Assembly (NCBI GenBank): GCA_009783025.1 | Contig: WRHY01000004.1 | Span: 101,728 to 165,727 of the forward strand | Direction of reading: 5' to 3' | Source: Desulfovibrionaceae bacterium | GTDB lineage: Bacteria; Desulfobacterota; Desulfovibrionia; Desulfovibrionales; Desulfovibrionaceae | Length of the DNA: 64,000 bases | Part shown: in pieces, positions 17,772 to 26,257 of the stretch | How the letters are laid out: each line of letters opens with the position of its first letter | Position numbering within the stretch: the stretch's first letter is position 1 | Notes under the pieces: model-generated | What the model was told of the DNA's origin: nothing | The model's database searches: none | What the model saw: the letters and a program-made list of their open reading frames with translations, nothing else | Position numbers and translations under genes: made by a program

Positions 17772-18632
17772 CTCCAGGCCTTCATGTTGCATGAAGGCCC
17801 GCAGCGTATTATGCAACAACATGGCAATGGTCATCGGACCGACCCCGCCGGGCACAGGGGTGAGCGCCGAGGCCACTTCGCTTACGGAAGCAAAGTCGCA
17901 GTCCCCGCGAATTCCCTTGTCCGTGACGGAAATGCCCACGTCAATGACCACGGCGCCGGGCTTGACCATAGCGCCGGTGACGAATTCCGGCCTGCCCATG
18001 GCCACGAACAGGAAGTCCGCGCCACGGCAGATCTCGGCCAGATCCGGCGTGCCCGAATGGCAAACCGTGACCGTGGCGTCGGCATGACCGCCCTTGGCTC
18101 CGAGCAGTATGGCCAGGGGCTTGCCCACGAGATTGCTGCGCCCAATGACCACGGCCTTCTTTCCCATGGGAGAGAGGCCATAGCGCCTGAGCAGCTCCAT
18201 GACTCCGGCGGGCGTACAGGGCTGTAAACCGGGCAGGCCGAGGATGAGCTTGCCCATGTTCACCGGGTGCAAGCCGTCCACGTCTTTGTCCGGCGCGATG
18301 CGTTCGAGACAAAACCGGCTGTCCAGCCCGTGTGGCAGGGGCAACTGCAACAGGATGCCGTCTATATCGGGCCGCTCGTTCAGGACTTCGATGCAGGCCA
18401 GCAGATCGTCCTGCCGCGTGTCAGCGGGAAGGCGCCGCACTTCGGAATACATACCGACTTCATTGCAGGCCCGCTCCTTGTTGCGCACATAGGTTTGTGA
18501 CGGGCCGTCATCGCCGACCAGGATAACCGCGAGGCCGGGCTTGCGCCCGGCCTTTGCGGCAAGAGTTTCCACCGTTGTTTTCAGCTCCGACCGTATTGTT
18601 GCGGCCGTCGCCTTACCGTCAATAAGCCGCAT
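17760..18632 (-). CDS. folD: Methylenetetrahydrofolate dehydrogenase/cyclohydrolase
   Basis: A 290-residue bifunctional enzyme interconverting 5,10-methylene-, methenyl- and 10-formyl-tetrahydrofolate. Motifs include VGDDGPSQTYVRNKERAC (catalytic Lys), DGILLQLPLPHGLD, the PDKDVDGLHPVNMGKL signature and VVIGRSNLVGKPLA for NADP binding. The end, TPVPGGVGPMTIAMLLHNT, is also typical. The final codons (GLEGSA, stop) run into a family B repeat: the TGA stop and the last codons are repeat sequence, so the original C-terminus has probably been replaced. It follows eno by 14 bases on the same strand. Confidence 0.96.
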   Translation of the reverse strand: MRLIDGKATAATIRSELKTTVETLAAKAGRKPGLAVILVGDDGPSQTYVRNKERACNEVGMYSEVRRLPADTRQDDLLACIEVLNERPDIDGILLQLPLPHGLDSRFCLERIAPDKDVDGLHPVNMGKLILGLPGLQPCTPAGVMELLRRYGLSPMGKKAVVIGRSNLVGKPLAILLGAKGGHADATVTVCHSGTPDLAEICRGADFLFVAMGRPEFVTGAMVKPGAVVIDVGISVTDKGIRGDCDFASVSEVASALTPVPGGVGPMTIAMLLHNTLRAFMQHEGLEGSA

Positions 18633-18646
18633 CCAGATGCCGCCCT

Positions 18647-19975
<1,329 letters not shown>

Positions 19976-20033
19976 TCATACTTTATAGTGGAATATGCCG
20001 CGCTCCGGACTACTCCGGCAATTGCGGCAAAAA

Positions 20034-20819
20034 TCAGCATACATGTTCTTTGTACAGCAGGCTCAACCCTTCCAGCAGCAGATCCGGCCGGACCGCGTGA
20101 AAGCAGTCCGTAACCGCGGCAATGGACGGGGCAAAACCTCCTGTGCCTACAACAGTGACCGGACCTTGCAGGGTCCCGGACAGGCGCGCGACCAACCCTT
20201 CAGTCATGGCCGCAAAGCCGAAAACAAAACCGTGGTTCAGACTGGTGGAAGTGGAGCGGCCCGGCGCGGGAACGCTTTCTTCCACTTCAAGGCTGATGCG
20301 CGGCAGCTTGGCCGTGCCCGCGGCCAGGGCGGACACCGAAGACATGACGCCGGGACAGATCAGTCCGCCAAGATAGGCGTTGTCCTGCACACAGTCAAAG
20401 GTCGTTGCCGTGCCGTAATCAACGGAAATAATGGATGCCGTTGCGGGAAAAAGTCTTCTGGCCGCGTAGGAACCGACCAGACGATCCGCGCCCACTTCGT
20501 GCGGGCGGGCGTAGCGGTTTTCCAGCGGCAGGGGAACGTCTTCAGGCGTGAACAACAAGCGCAGGCCGAGAAAACGCTCGCAAGCCCGGCGGACAATGAG
20601 ACTCAGGCCGGGCACGACCGAAGAAGCCAGACAACCCGACAAAGCGTCCGCTTCCAGGCCGCAATGGCGCAGTATCTGCAACAGGGCCAGCCCGAATTCG
20701 TCCGCGGTCTGGCGTTCATTGCTGGGCAACACATACGAGGTCAGCGAACCGTCTTTACGGGAGACGCCGATTTTTATGTTGGTGTTGCCAATATCAAAAA
20801 ACAGCGCACAGTGTGTCAT
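20034..20819 (-). CDS. coaX: Type III pantothenate kinase
   Basis: A 261-residue kinase for the first step of coenzyme A synthesis. It belongs to the ASKHA fold: FFDIGNTNIKIGVSR is the phosphate-1 loop, and NRYARPHEVGADRLVGSYAA and SVDYGTATTFDCV carry the catalytic and phosphate-2 motifs. VVGTGGFAP is the adenosine-binding segment. Type III enzymes need a monovalent cation and are not feedback-inhibited by CoA (family knowledge). The start at 20819 gives MTHCALFFDIG with AAGG just upstream; the longer reading adds 21 residues with no homology. Confidence 0.92.
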   Translation of the reverse strand: MTHCALFFDIGNTNIKIGVSRKDGSLTSYVLPSNERQTADEFGLALLQILRHCGLEADALSGCLASSVVPGLSLIVRRACERFLGLRLLFTPEDVPLPLENRYARPHEVGADRLVGSYAARRLFPATASIISVDYGTATTFDCVQDNAYLGGLICPGVMSSVSALAAGTAKLPRISLEVEESVPAPGRSTSTSLNHGFVFGFAAMTEGLVARLSGTLQGPVTVVGTGGFAPSIAAVTDCFHAVRPDLLLEGLSLLYKEHVC

Positions 20820-20872
20820 GGCCTTCTCAACTTCGTGTTGTGCGATATCTTGTACCTGAATTTGGCGAAAAT

Positions 20873-21910
20873 TCAAGAGCAAGGGATAATGGAGAGCGGC
20901 TCGGCCAGCCAGCAGCGACTCTTTTTGTCCCCTTCCAGGGTGAAAAGGGGCGGCGCATCAAAGCGACAGCGTTCAAAGGCATACGGGCAGCGGGTGTGAA
21001 AGGTACAGCCGCCCGGACGAGTCCAGAGACCGGGCACGGTTCCGGGGATGGCCTCCAAGCGGGCTTTGGGCGCCGTAGCGCCGGGGCGGGAGCGGAGCAG
21101 GCCGATGGTGTAGGGGTGGGAAGGCGCTTCCAGCACGCCGCGTACCGGCCCTTGTTCCACAATACGGCCGGCATACATGACAGCCACGTCATCGGCCGCT
21201 TGGGCCACCACGCCGAGATCGTGCGTGATCAGCAAGAGGCCGCTGCCCGAACCGTCTATCAGGTCGCGCATGAGATCCAGAATCTGCTTTTGCACGGTCA
21301 CGTCCAGGGCCGTGGTGGGTTCGTCCGCGATAATCAGATCCGGGGCGCAGGCCAGAGCCATGGCAATCATGACCCGCTGGCGCATGCCGCCGCTCATTTG
21401 GTGCGGAAAATCCCGAACGCGCAAACCAGGGTCAGGGATCTTGACCCGCTCAAGCATGGCTGTTGCCGCTTCCCGCGCCTGTGCGGCCGTCATGCCGCGA
21501 TGCAGGCGCAGGCTCTCCCCAATCTGGTCCCCCACGCGCATGACCGGGTTCAGGGAAGTCATGGGATCCTGAAAAACCATGCCTGCCCGGTTGCCCCGTA
21601 TGCGGCGCATCTGTTTCTCGCTCATGGCCGTCAGATCCTCACCGTCAAAAAGCACACGGCCGCCGCTGATGCGGGCCGGAGGCGAGGGGAGCAGACGCAG
21701 CAGGGAAAGGGCGGTTACGGTCTTGCCGCAGCCGGATTCCCCCACGAGACACAGGGTTTTGCCGCGTTCAAGGGAAAAGCTGACGCTATCCACGGCCAGG
21801 CCTGTTTGTCCGTTGCCGCCGTCACGTTCAAAAGCCACGCTGAGATCGCGCACTTCAAGCAGGGGCAAAGACAGTGCCTGAGTTTGGCGTGATACTTCGT
21901 CAGGCGTCAT
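20873..21910 (-). CDS. Oligopeptide/dipeptide ABC transporter ATPase (OppD-like), repeat-derived N-terminus
   Basis: The protein is 345 residues from the ATG at 21910. Core motifs are VGESGCGKTV (Walker A), MSGGMRQRVMIAMAL (signature), LIIADEPTTALDV (Walker B), and the OppD-type C-terminal zinc-like region TRPGGCTFHTRCPYAFERC. The first 14 residues (TPDEVSRQTQALS) are encoded by one arm of a family B repeat; the usual family start is close to LLEVRDLSVAF. The ATG overlaps the upstream stop as TGATG, so the repeat appears inserted just after the start codon. A TTG at 21868 could give a normal N-terminus instead. No permease or binding-protein gene is adjacent, so its partners must lie elsewhere. 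Confidence 0.85.
   Translation of the reverse strand: MTPDEVSRQTQALSLPLLEVRDLSVAFERDGGNGQTGLAVDSVSFSLERGKTLCLVGESGCGKTVTALSLLRLLPSPPARISGGRVLFDGEDLTAMSEKQMRRIRGNRAGMVFQDPMTSLNPVMRVGDQIGESLRLHRGMTAAQAREAATAMLERVKIPDPGLRVRDFPHQMSGGMRQRVMIAMALACAPDLIIADEPTTALDVTVQKQILDLMRDLIDGSGSGLLLITHDLGVVAQAADDVAVMYAGRIVEQGPVRGVLEAPSHPYTIGLLRSRPGATAPKARLEAIPGTVPGLWTRPGGCTFHTRCPYAFERCRFDAPPLFTLEGDKKSRCWLAEPLSIIPCS
21872..21907. repeat. Half family B element inside the OppD-like gene (B3)
   Basis: One arm only: CAGTGCCTGAGTTTGGC followed by GTGATACTTCGTCAGGC. It matches the right half of the complete elements at 17740-17771 and 40002-40040. No second half is seen on either side. It is read in frame as coding sequence. 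Confidence 0.8.
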
Positions 21911-22977
21911 CACATGGGCACCTTGGTTTCCGGCGCGAGTATGCGCAGGAGCATTGCCCAGCGGTCTTCATCAGACGCTTCGTTTACGGCCTCGGCCTCA
22001 CTCTGGGAAAGCCCCAGCCCGGCCAGCACCCTCTCCGGGATATGAATGTTTTGTTTGGGAACAGTGAACTCGTTCACTATTTCTGTTTTACCGTCGCCCG
22101 TGTGCCGCATAAGTGACACACGTATTTGCGGAGTTCTCGGGCCGGAGCGGCGTTCCCCGGACAGGGAACCGGAGAGAGTATTGTTCCGGATACCCTCCCG
22201 GTGCGGCTGCACGGTCGCGGGCTCGTCCGTTTTAAGGCGGGTGGATACGGAGTGCCCGAGAGCGACAAGAAGTTGTTCAAGGCCGGAGGCGTTATCTTCC
22301 CTGTCTCTGGCCCGTTCTTCTTCCATCATTTTGCGGGCCGCGCTGATCAGTTCCTGCCGGGGGTCTCTTCCGGTGGCCGCGAGCTTGGCTGACAGCGCGG
22401 CTTCAACAGCCTTGGGAATACGCGGGGAAACGGGACTCGCGCAAGCTTCAGGTCCGGAACGTCTATCCCTTAACGAGAGCTCAGTCAGTCTGGCCGCGGC
22501 TATGGTACGCACATGCTCCGGCAATATGGCCATGACTTCGTTAATATCCCGAGCCAGAGCTGCCACGGCAGCAGAGGCCCGAACAGGAGCGCCGCAACGC
22601 AGAGCAATGGCGATGGCGTCCGAGGGGCGGCAGTCGATGACAGTTTCTCCGCCCCGGTGAGACAACACGGCTTCCGCGATATAGGCGTTATCCACAAAAT
22701 CGGTCAGACGCACACAGACCAGTTTGGCGCCAAGAGCCCGCAGGATGTTGACCACAAGCTCATGGGGCGTGGGACGGGGAGGCAGTTTTGCCTCTGCCTC
22801 GTTTTCCGTCTGCGGCCGGGGGCCGGATGTGACATGCAGGGCAAGGGATATGGCAAAGGCTTCCATGGCGCCGATGTCAAGCGTGAGGATCGTTTGCGAA
22901 CCTTGCGGATGCAAAAGCAGCAGCGGCGTGCCGTCTTCTTCCTGCAGCGAAATGCCGAGAACGGCAATATCTACCAT
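21910..22977 (-). CDS. BFN-domain (DUF151) protein with C-terminal extension
   Basis: A 355-residue cytoplasmic protein. Residues about 5-140 form a BFN (bifunctional nuclease, DUF151) domain, with LDIGAMEAFAISLAL, PRPTPHELVVNILRALGA and VIDCRPSDAIAIALRCGAPV, all typical. The next ~110 residues are charged and probably helical. A final segment (about 285-355) is conserved-looking, with VSLMRHTGDGKTEIVNEF, but I do not recognise it. In plants and thermophiles BFN proteins show nuclease activity; the bacterial role is unclear. The ATG overlaps the miaB stop (ATGGTAG), and the gene's own stop overlaps the start of the OppD-like gene. Confidence 0.8.
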   Translation of the reverse strand: MVDIAVLGISLQEEDGTPLLLLHPQGSQTILTLDIGAMEAFAISLALHVTSGPRPQTENEAEAKLPPRPTPHELVVNILRALGAKLVCVRLTDFVDNAYIAEAVLSHRGGETVIDCRPSDAIAIALRCGAPVRASAAVAALARDINEVMAILPEHVRTIAAARLTELSLRDRRSGPEACASPVSPRIPKAVEAALSAKLAATGRDPRQELISAARKMMEEERARDREDNASGLEQLLVALGHSVSTRLKTDEPATVQPHREGIRNNTLSGSLSGERRSGPRTPQIRVSLMRHTGDGKTEIVNEFTVPKQNIHIPERVLAGLGLSQSEAEAVNEASDEDRWAMLLRILAPETKVPM

Positions 22978-24581
22978 GGAGCACCTGCCTGACGCCCTTT
23001 AAGGGAATGGCGCGCGGCCGCGTCAATGCGGACCGGCAGCATGGCGCCGAGCCACCCGGAACCTTCCGGACCGGACCGGGCCGGAAGCTCTACATTGACG
23101 ATGAATCCCTGTGGGGTTTTTCCCTGCCATGATTCGAGGGGCTCGGATTCGTCGGCCAAATCCGGGGCCCGCCCGTTTTCCGGCAGGAGTGCGTCCAGGC
23201 GGCTTTTGCCTTCCAGCAGAATGACGCATTCCTCTCCTTTCATGGAGGCCAATAGTGTATCATTAGCGCTATTCTGCCACTCCTGCAAGCGGGAAAGACG
23301 TTCAAGAGCGACTGCTCGTTCTATTTTATCGGGCAGGAGTACCGCCCTGGCACGGGGGCGATCGGAATATACAAAAGAAAAACTGGAGGCAAAGCCCACT
23401 TCGCGCATGATGTGCATGGTAGCCTGGAAGTCTTCTTCCGTTTCGCCGGGAAAGCCCACAATAATGTCCGTGGTCAACAGAATGTCGGGACGGGCCTTTT
23501 TCAATTGTTCCACAATGGCCATATACCGGGCCGTGTCATAGCGGCGGTTCATGGCCTTGAGTATGCGGTCGGAGCCGGATTGCAGGGGCAGGTGCAGACG
23601 CGGGCACAAGCTGTCCAGTTCCGCAAAGGCCCGGATGACCTCAGGCGCGATATCCTTGGGATGGGAAGTGACAAAACGCAGCCGTTCCAGGCCGGGAATA
23701 GCGGCCACGGCGTACAGCAGTTCGGCAAAGGGCGGTTTTTCTCCGCTCCGCTTGCCCTGATCCTGGCCGTAGGAGTTCACATTTTGTCCCAGCAGGGTGA
23801 TCTCTCTCGCGCCGCCGCGCGCCAAGGTCCGGCATTCGGCAAGAACGGCCTCAAACTCGCGGGATTTTTGCGGGCCGCGCACGTAAGGCACGATGCAATA
23901 GGAGCAGTAATTGTCGCATCCCTGCATGATATTCACAAACACGGCGGGCGGGATATCTGGGTTTGGGGCTCCGCCCCAAACCCCCTGAGGGGGCTCTGCC
24001 CCCTCAGACTCCCCTGGCAGGGGAAATGATTTCCCCTGCACCCCTCGTAGCCTGGAAACAGCGGAGCTGTTTCCAGGAATGCCGGGTCCAGGGCCGGCTA
24101 GGCCCTGGCGGGGTGGAGGGGCAGCGCCCCTCCAGCTTGCTTCGCTCAGCCGGACATCCTCCCGTTCGCCGTATTCTTCGGTGAAGTCCAGTAATTTGAG
24201 GCGCAAACGCGGCTCCTCGACCAGACGGCTGATGGCTTCGGGCGCGCGGGCTATGCCGTCCGTACCAAAGACGAGCCGTACCTGGGGGAAACGCTTCATG
24301 ATCTGTTCACCCGCCTGCTGAGCCACGCAGCCGCCCACGCACATGGTCACGTTTGTGCGGCCGTGCACTTTGCAGTAGCGGGCAATGCGCCCAAGCTCCG
24401 AGTATACTTTCTGTTCGGCTTTTTCCCGCACCGAGCAGGTGTTCAGAATATAAAAGGCCGCGTTTTCAAACCGGGATTCGACGAAACCGCGCGCGACAAG
24501 GGAGCGCATGAGCCATTCGGAATCACTGGCGTTCATCTGGCAGCCGAAGGTCTGAATATGAAAGGTGCGTGGAATGTTCAT
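22971..24581 (-). CDS. miaB: tRNA-2-methylthio-N6-adenosine methylthiotransferase with repeat insertion
   Basis: A 536-residue radical SAM enzyme that adds a methylthio group to i6A37 of tRNAs. The UPF0004 domain has its three cluster cysteines in FGCQMN, NTCSVRE and GGCVAQQ. The radical SAM motif is CDNYCSYC, followed by VPYVRGPQKSR and LLGQNVNSYG. HLPLQSGSDRILKAMNRRY and IIVGFPGETEEDF follow, with a C-terminal TRAM-like domain. MiaB is normally about 450 residues. About 57 extra residues (about 151-208, rich in Gly and Pro) separate the first two domains and are encoded exactly by a family A hairpin element. The frame stays open through it. It starts one base after the EamA gene stop. Confidence 0.93.
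   Translation of the reverse strand: MNIPRTFHIQTFGCQMNASDSEWLMRSLVARGFVESRFENAAFYILNTCSVREKAEQKVYSELGRIARYCKVHGRTNVTMCVGGCVAQQAGEQIMKRFPQVRLVFGTDGIARAPEAISRLVEEPRLRLKLLDFTEEYGEREDVRLSEASWRGAAPPPRQGLAGPGPGIPGNSSAVSRLRGVQGKSFPLPGESEGAEPPQGVWGGAPNPDIPPAVFVNIMQGCDNYCSYCIVPYVRGPQKSREFEAVLAECRTLARGGAREITLLGQNVNSYGQDQGKRSGEKPPFAELLYAVAAIPGLERLRFVTSHPKDIAPEVIRAFAELDSLCPRLHLPLQSGSDRILKAMNRRYDTARYMAIVEQLKKARPDILLTTDIIVGFPGETEEDFQATMHIMREVGFASSFSFVYSDRPRARAVLLPDKIERAVALERLSRLQEWQNSANDTLLASMKGEECVILLEGKSRLDALLPENGRAPDLADESEPLESWQGKTPQGFIVNVELPARSGPEGSGWLGAMLPVRIDAAARHSLKGRQAGAPW
23962..24133. repeat. Family A element inserted in frame in miaB (A3)
   Basis: Six hairpins: 23962-23980 (TTTGGGGC arms), 23985-24007 (CTGAGGGGGC arms), 24016-24039, 24051-24077 (CCTGGAAACAGC arms), 24089-24107 and 24115-24133. 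It is the most complete copy in the window. Its length, 171-172 bases, is close to 57 codons, and no stop codon arises on the miaB strand. Confidence 0.92.
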
Positions 24582-24582
24582 A

Positions 24583-25509
24583 CTATTGACTGCTTTGCCT
24601 GGTGGCCAGCAACAGGCCGCTGACGATAAGCGCGCCGCCCACGTAATGCACCCAGAGGATGGGCTCGCCGAGCATAAGCACGGCCTCTATGGCGCAGAAC
24701 AGCGGCATTGTATAATAGACTACCGCGGCCCGGGCCGGACCGATGAGTCCGATGGCCTTGGACCAGAACCAGAAGGAAAAGACAGAGGCGCCGAGCCCCA
24801 TGTACAGAATACCGATGATCAGGGATGGCGACAGGCGTATTTCCGCGCCGCTGCTGATTTCCCAGAGGGAAAAGGGCAGCAGCAGAAGTATGCCGATGCC
24901 GAAAATGACCGCGAAATAGGAGCGCTGGCCGCCGCCCTGTGGTTTTTTGCGCACTAGCAGGGCATACAGGGAAAAGGAGAAGGCCGAGAACAGCACCAGA
25001 AGATCCATGGGCTGAAAGGACAGGGTGATCAGCACCTGCGCGTCGCCCCGGGTAATAAGGACAAGAATGCCGGCAAGCACAACGGCGATACCGGCTACGC
25101 GCGCGGGCGGAATGGGTTCGCCGAAAAAGATCCGTGAGAGGATGATGGTGAACAAAGGGGAAGATGTGAAGATAAGCGACATGTTCAGCGCGGCCACCTC
25201 GTGGGCGGCAATGTACAAGGCGGTATTGAAAAAGGCGATCCCGATGGCGCCGGTGACCAGATAATACCATTTGTTTTGCGTGAAATGCCGCCATTCCCGC
25301 CTGAGCTCGGGCAGGGCAAAGGGAAAGATGGCGCAAAACGCCGTGAGCCAGCGCAGCAGGGCCAGGGTGCAGGGCGGGATGGCATCGGCCAGGCCGCGAC
25401 CGGCGATAAAGTTGAAAGACCAGACAAAGGTCGCCAAAAGGGCATAGAGAACGCCCCGCGCCGTGGGGGAAGAAAGAACCCCGCCTGTGTCCTGGTGCTG
25501 TGTCTGCAT
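24583..25509 (-). CDS. EamA/DMT-family transporter
   Basis: A 308-residue inner-membrane protein with about ten hydrophobic helices arranged as two EamA repeats. The first starts at YALLATFVWSFNFIAGRGL. The second starts at LLVLFSAFSFSLYALLV and ends with VYYTMPLFCAIEAVLMLGEP, a typical second-repeat motif. The substrate cannot be inferred; relatives export amino acids or other metabolites. The start at 25509 has AGGAA upstream and lies beside a perfect hairpin that overlaps the ribosome site. It ends one base before miaB and probably forms one transcript with miaB, the BFN gene and the OppD-like gene. Confidence 0.85.
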   Translation of the reverse strand: MQTQHQDTGGVLSSPTARGVLYALLATFVWSFNFIAGRGLADAIPPCTLALLRWLTAFCAIFPFALPELRREWRHFTQNKWYYLVTGAIGIAFFNTALYIAAHEVAALNMSLIFTSSPLFTIILSRIFFGEPIPPARVAGIAVVLAGILVLITRGDAQVLITLSFQPMDLLVLFSAFSFSLYALLVRKKPQGGGQRSYFAVIFGIGILLLLPFSLWEISSGAEIRLSPSLIIGILYMGLGASVFSFWFWSKAIGLIGPARAAVVYYTMPLFCAIEAVLMLGEPILWVHYVGGALIVSGLLLATRQSSQ

Positions 25510-25517
25510 TGGGATTT

Positions 25518-25536
25518 CCTGGGCTGATTGCCCAGG
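25518..25536 (-). promoter_or_regulatory. Hairpin overlapping the EamA gene ribosome site
   Basis: Perfect 7-bp arms CCTGGGC and GCCCAGG with a 5-base loop. The last AGG of the stem is the start of the AGGAAA ribosome site before the 25509 ATG, so folding could reduce translation. Confidence 0.4.
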
Positions 25537-25550
25537 GGCTATTAAGAACG

Positions 25551-25597
25551 CAAAAACCCCGCCAAAGCAAGTGAAATTATTTGACGGCAAGGCGGGC
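25551..25597 (-). terminator. Possible terminator of the XRE gene
   Basis: On the minus strand, the arms CCCGCC and GGCGGG with a long AT-rich loop are followed by GTTTTTG, directly after the XRE gene stop codon. Confidence 0.45.
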
Positions 25598-25598
25598 G

Positions 25599-25871
25599 CT
25601 AAGAATGTGACGACTTGCTTTTGCTGTTGTTGAGACTTTCCATTTCAGCACTTACTTTGTCGAAAAACTCCTGCGGAGAAATCTGTAGGGCCTCACAAAT
25701 ACCATAGACCGCGGTAATGGTGGGATTCCTTCTCCCCTTGGTTATCCCCCTGATATAGCACTCCTGTAAGTCCGAAAAGTTAGCGAGGGCCGTCTTGGTC
25801 AGCTTTCGCTCTTTCCGCAGTTTTTCTACTGTAATAGAAAGGGCTTCCAGTAGGTATGGATAGTCTCTCAT
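25599..25871 (-). CDS. Small XRE-family helix-turn-helix regulator
   Basis: A 90-residue protein from the ATG at 25871. The helix-turn-helix covers about residues 15-70: LRKERKLTKTALANFSDL is the first part, then YIRGITKGRRNPTITAVYGI is the recognition part and ALQISPQEFF closes the fold. A Ser- and Lys-rich tail ends the protein. The frame is open for 47 more residues upstream, but that part is not conserved-looking; neither start has a strong ribosome site. Its target is unknown. It stands at the boundary between the minus-strand operon and the signalling block, so it could control either neighbour. Confidence 0.7.
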   Translation of the reverse strand: MRDYPYLLEALSITVEKLRKERKLTKTALANFSDLQECYIRGITKGRRNPTITAVYGICEALQISPQEFFDKVSAEMESLNNSKSKSSHS

Positions 25872-26039
25872 CTTGCCACGATACAAAAAATCTTGACAGA
25901 AAACCGCTACTATTGTATCTTTCTCGAAAGAAAAAGATACTAATGTACCGGTAGTCTGGGAGACTCGATAGCGCGAAAGAGAAAAAAGTCGGTACATCCT
26001 GTGTCTCATCACAGGGCCAGTGTCCGCGAGCTTGGGTTC

Positions 26040-26076
26040 CCGCCCGCCTGCCGTTCGGCAGACGGGCGGTTTTTTA
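26040..26076 (+). terminator. Rho-independent terminator without an obvious plus-strand gene
   Basis: A strong GC-rich stem (CCGCCCG, CTGCC with GGCAG, CGGGCGG) followed by six Ts on the plus strand. No plus-strand gene precedes it. A small hairpin CCTGTG/CACAGG at about 25998-26015 lies just upstream. It may end a short plus-strand RNA antisense to the XRE gene. The 25872-26257 gap otherwise holds only the promoter at 26104. Confidence 0.65.
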
Positions 26077-26103
26077 ATTTTGTTGCCCTGTAAAGCTTTC
26101 CGG

Positions 26104-26132
26104 TTGACAATTCCGCTATCTTGCGGAATTAT
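26104..26132 (+). promoter_or_regulatory. Promoter with overlapping inverted repeat, upstream of the HD-GYP regulator
   Basis: TTGACA and AATTAT are separated by 17 bases. A perfect inverted repeat (AATTCCGC, six bases, GCGGAATT) lies between and over the two boxes, at 26109-26130. Its position suggests an operator for a repressor. Confidence 0.6.
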
Positions 26133-26257
26133 TATTCCCTATTCCCTGCGTAAAAAGGGCCTGGAGATCCGCCAGCGGATGGCGGTCCGGAACGATAACG
26201 CTTGAGCATCAGGCGGCTTTTGACATAAGTAAATCCATGCCAATGAAGGAGGATCTC

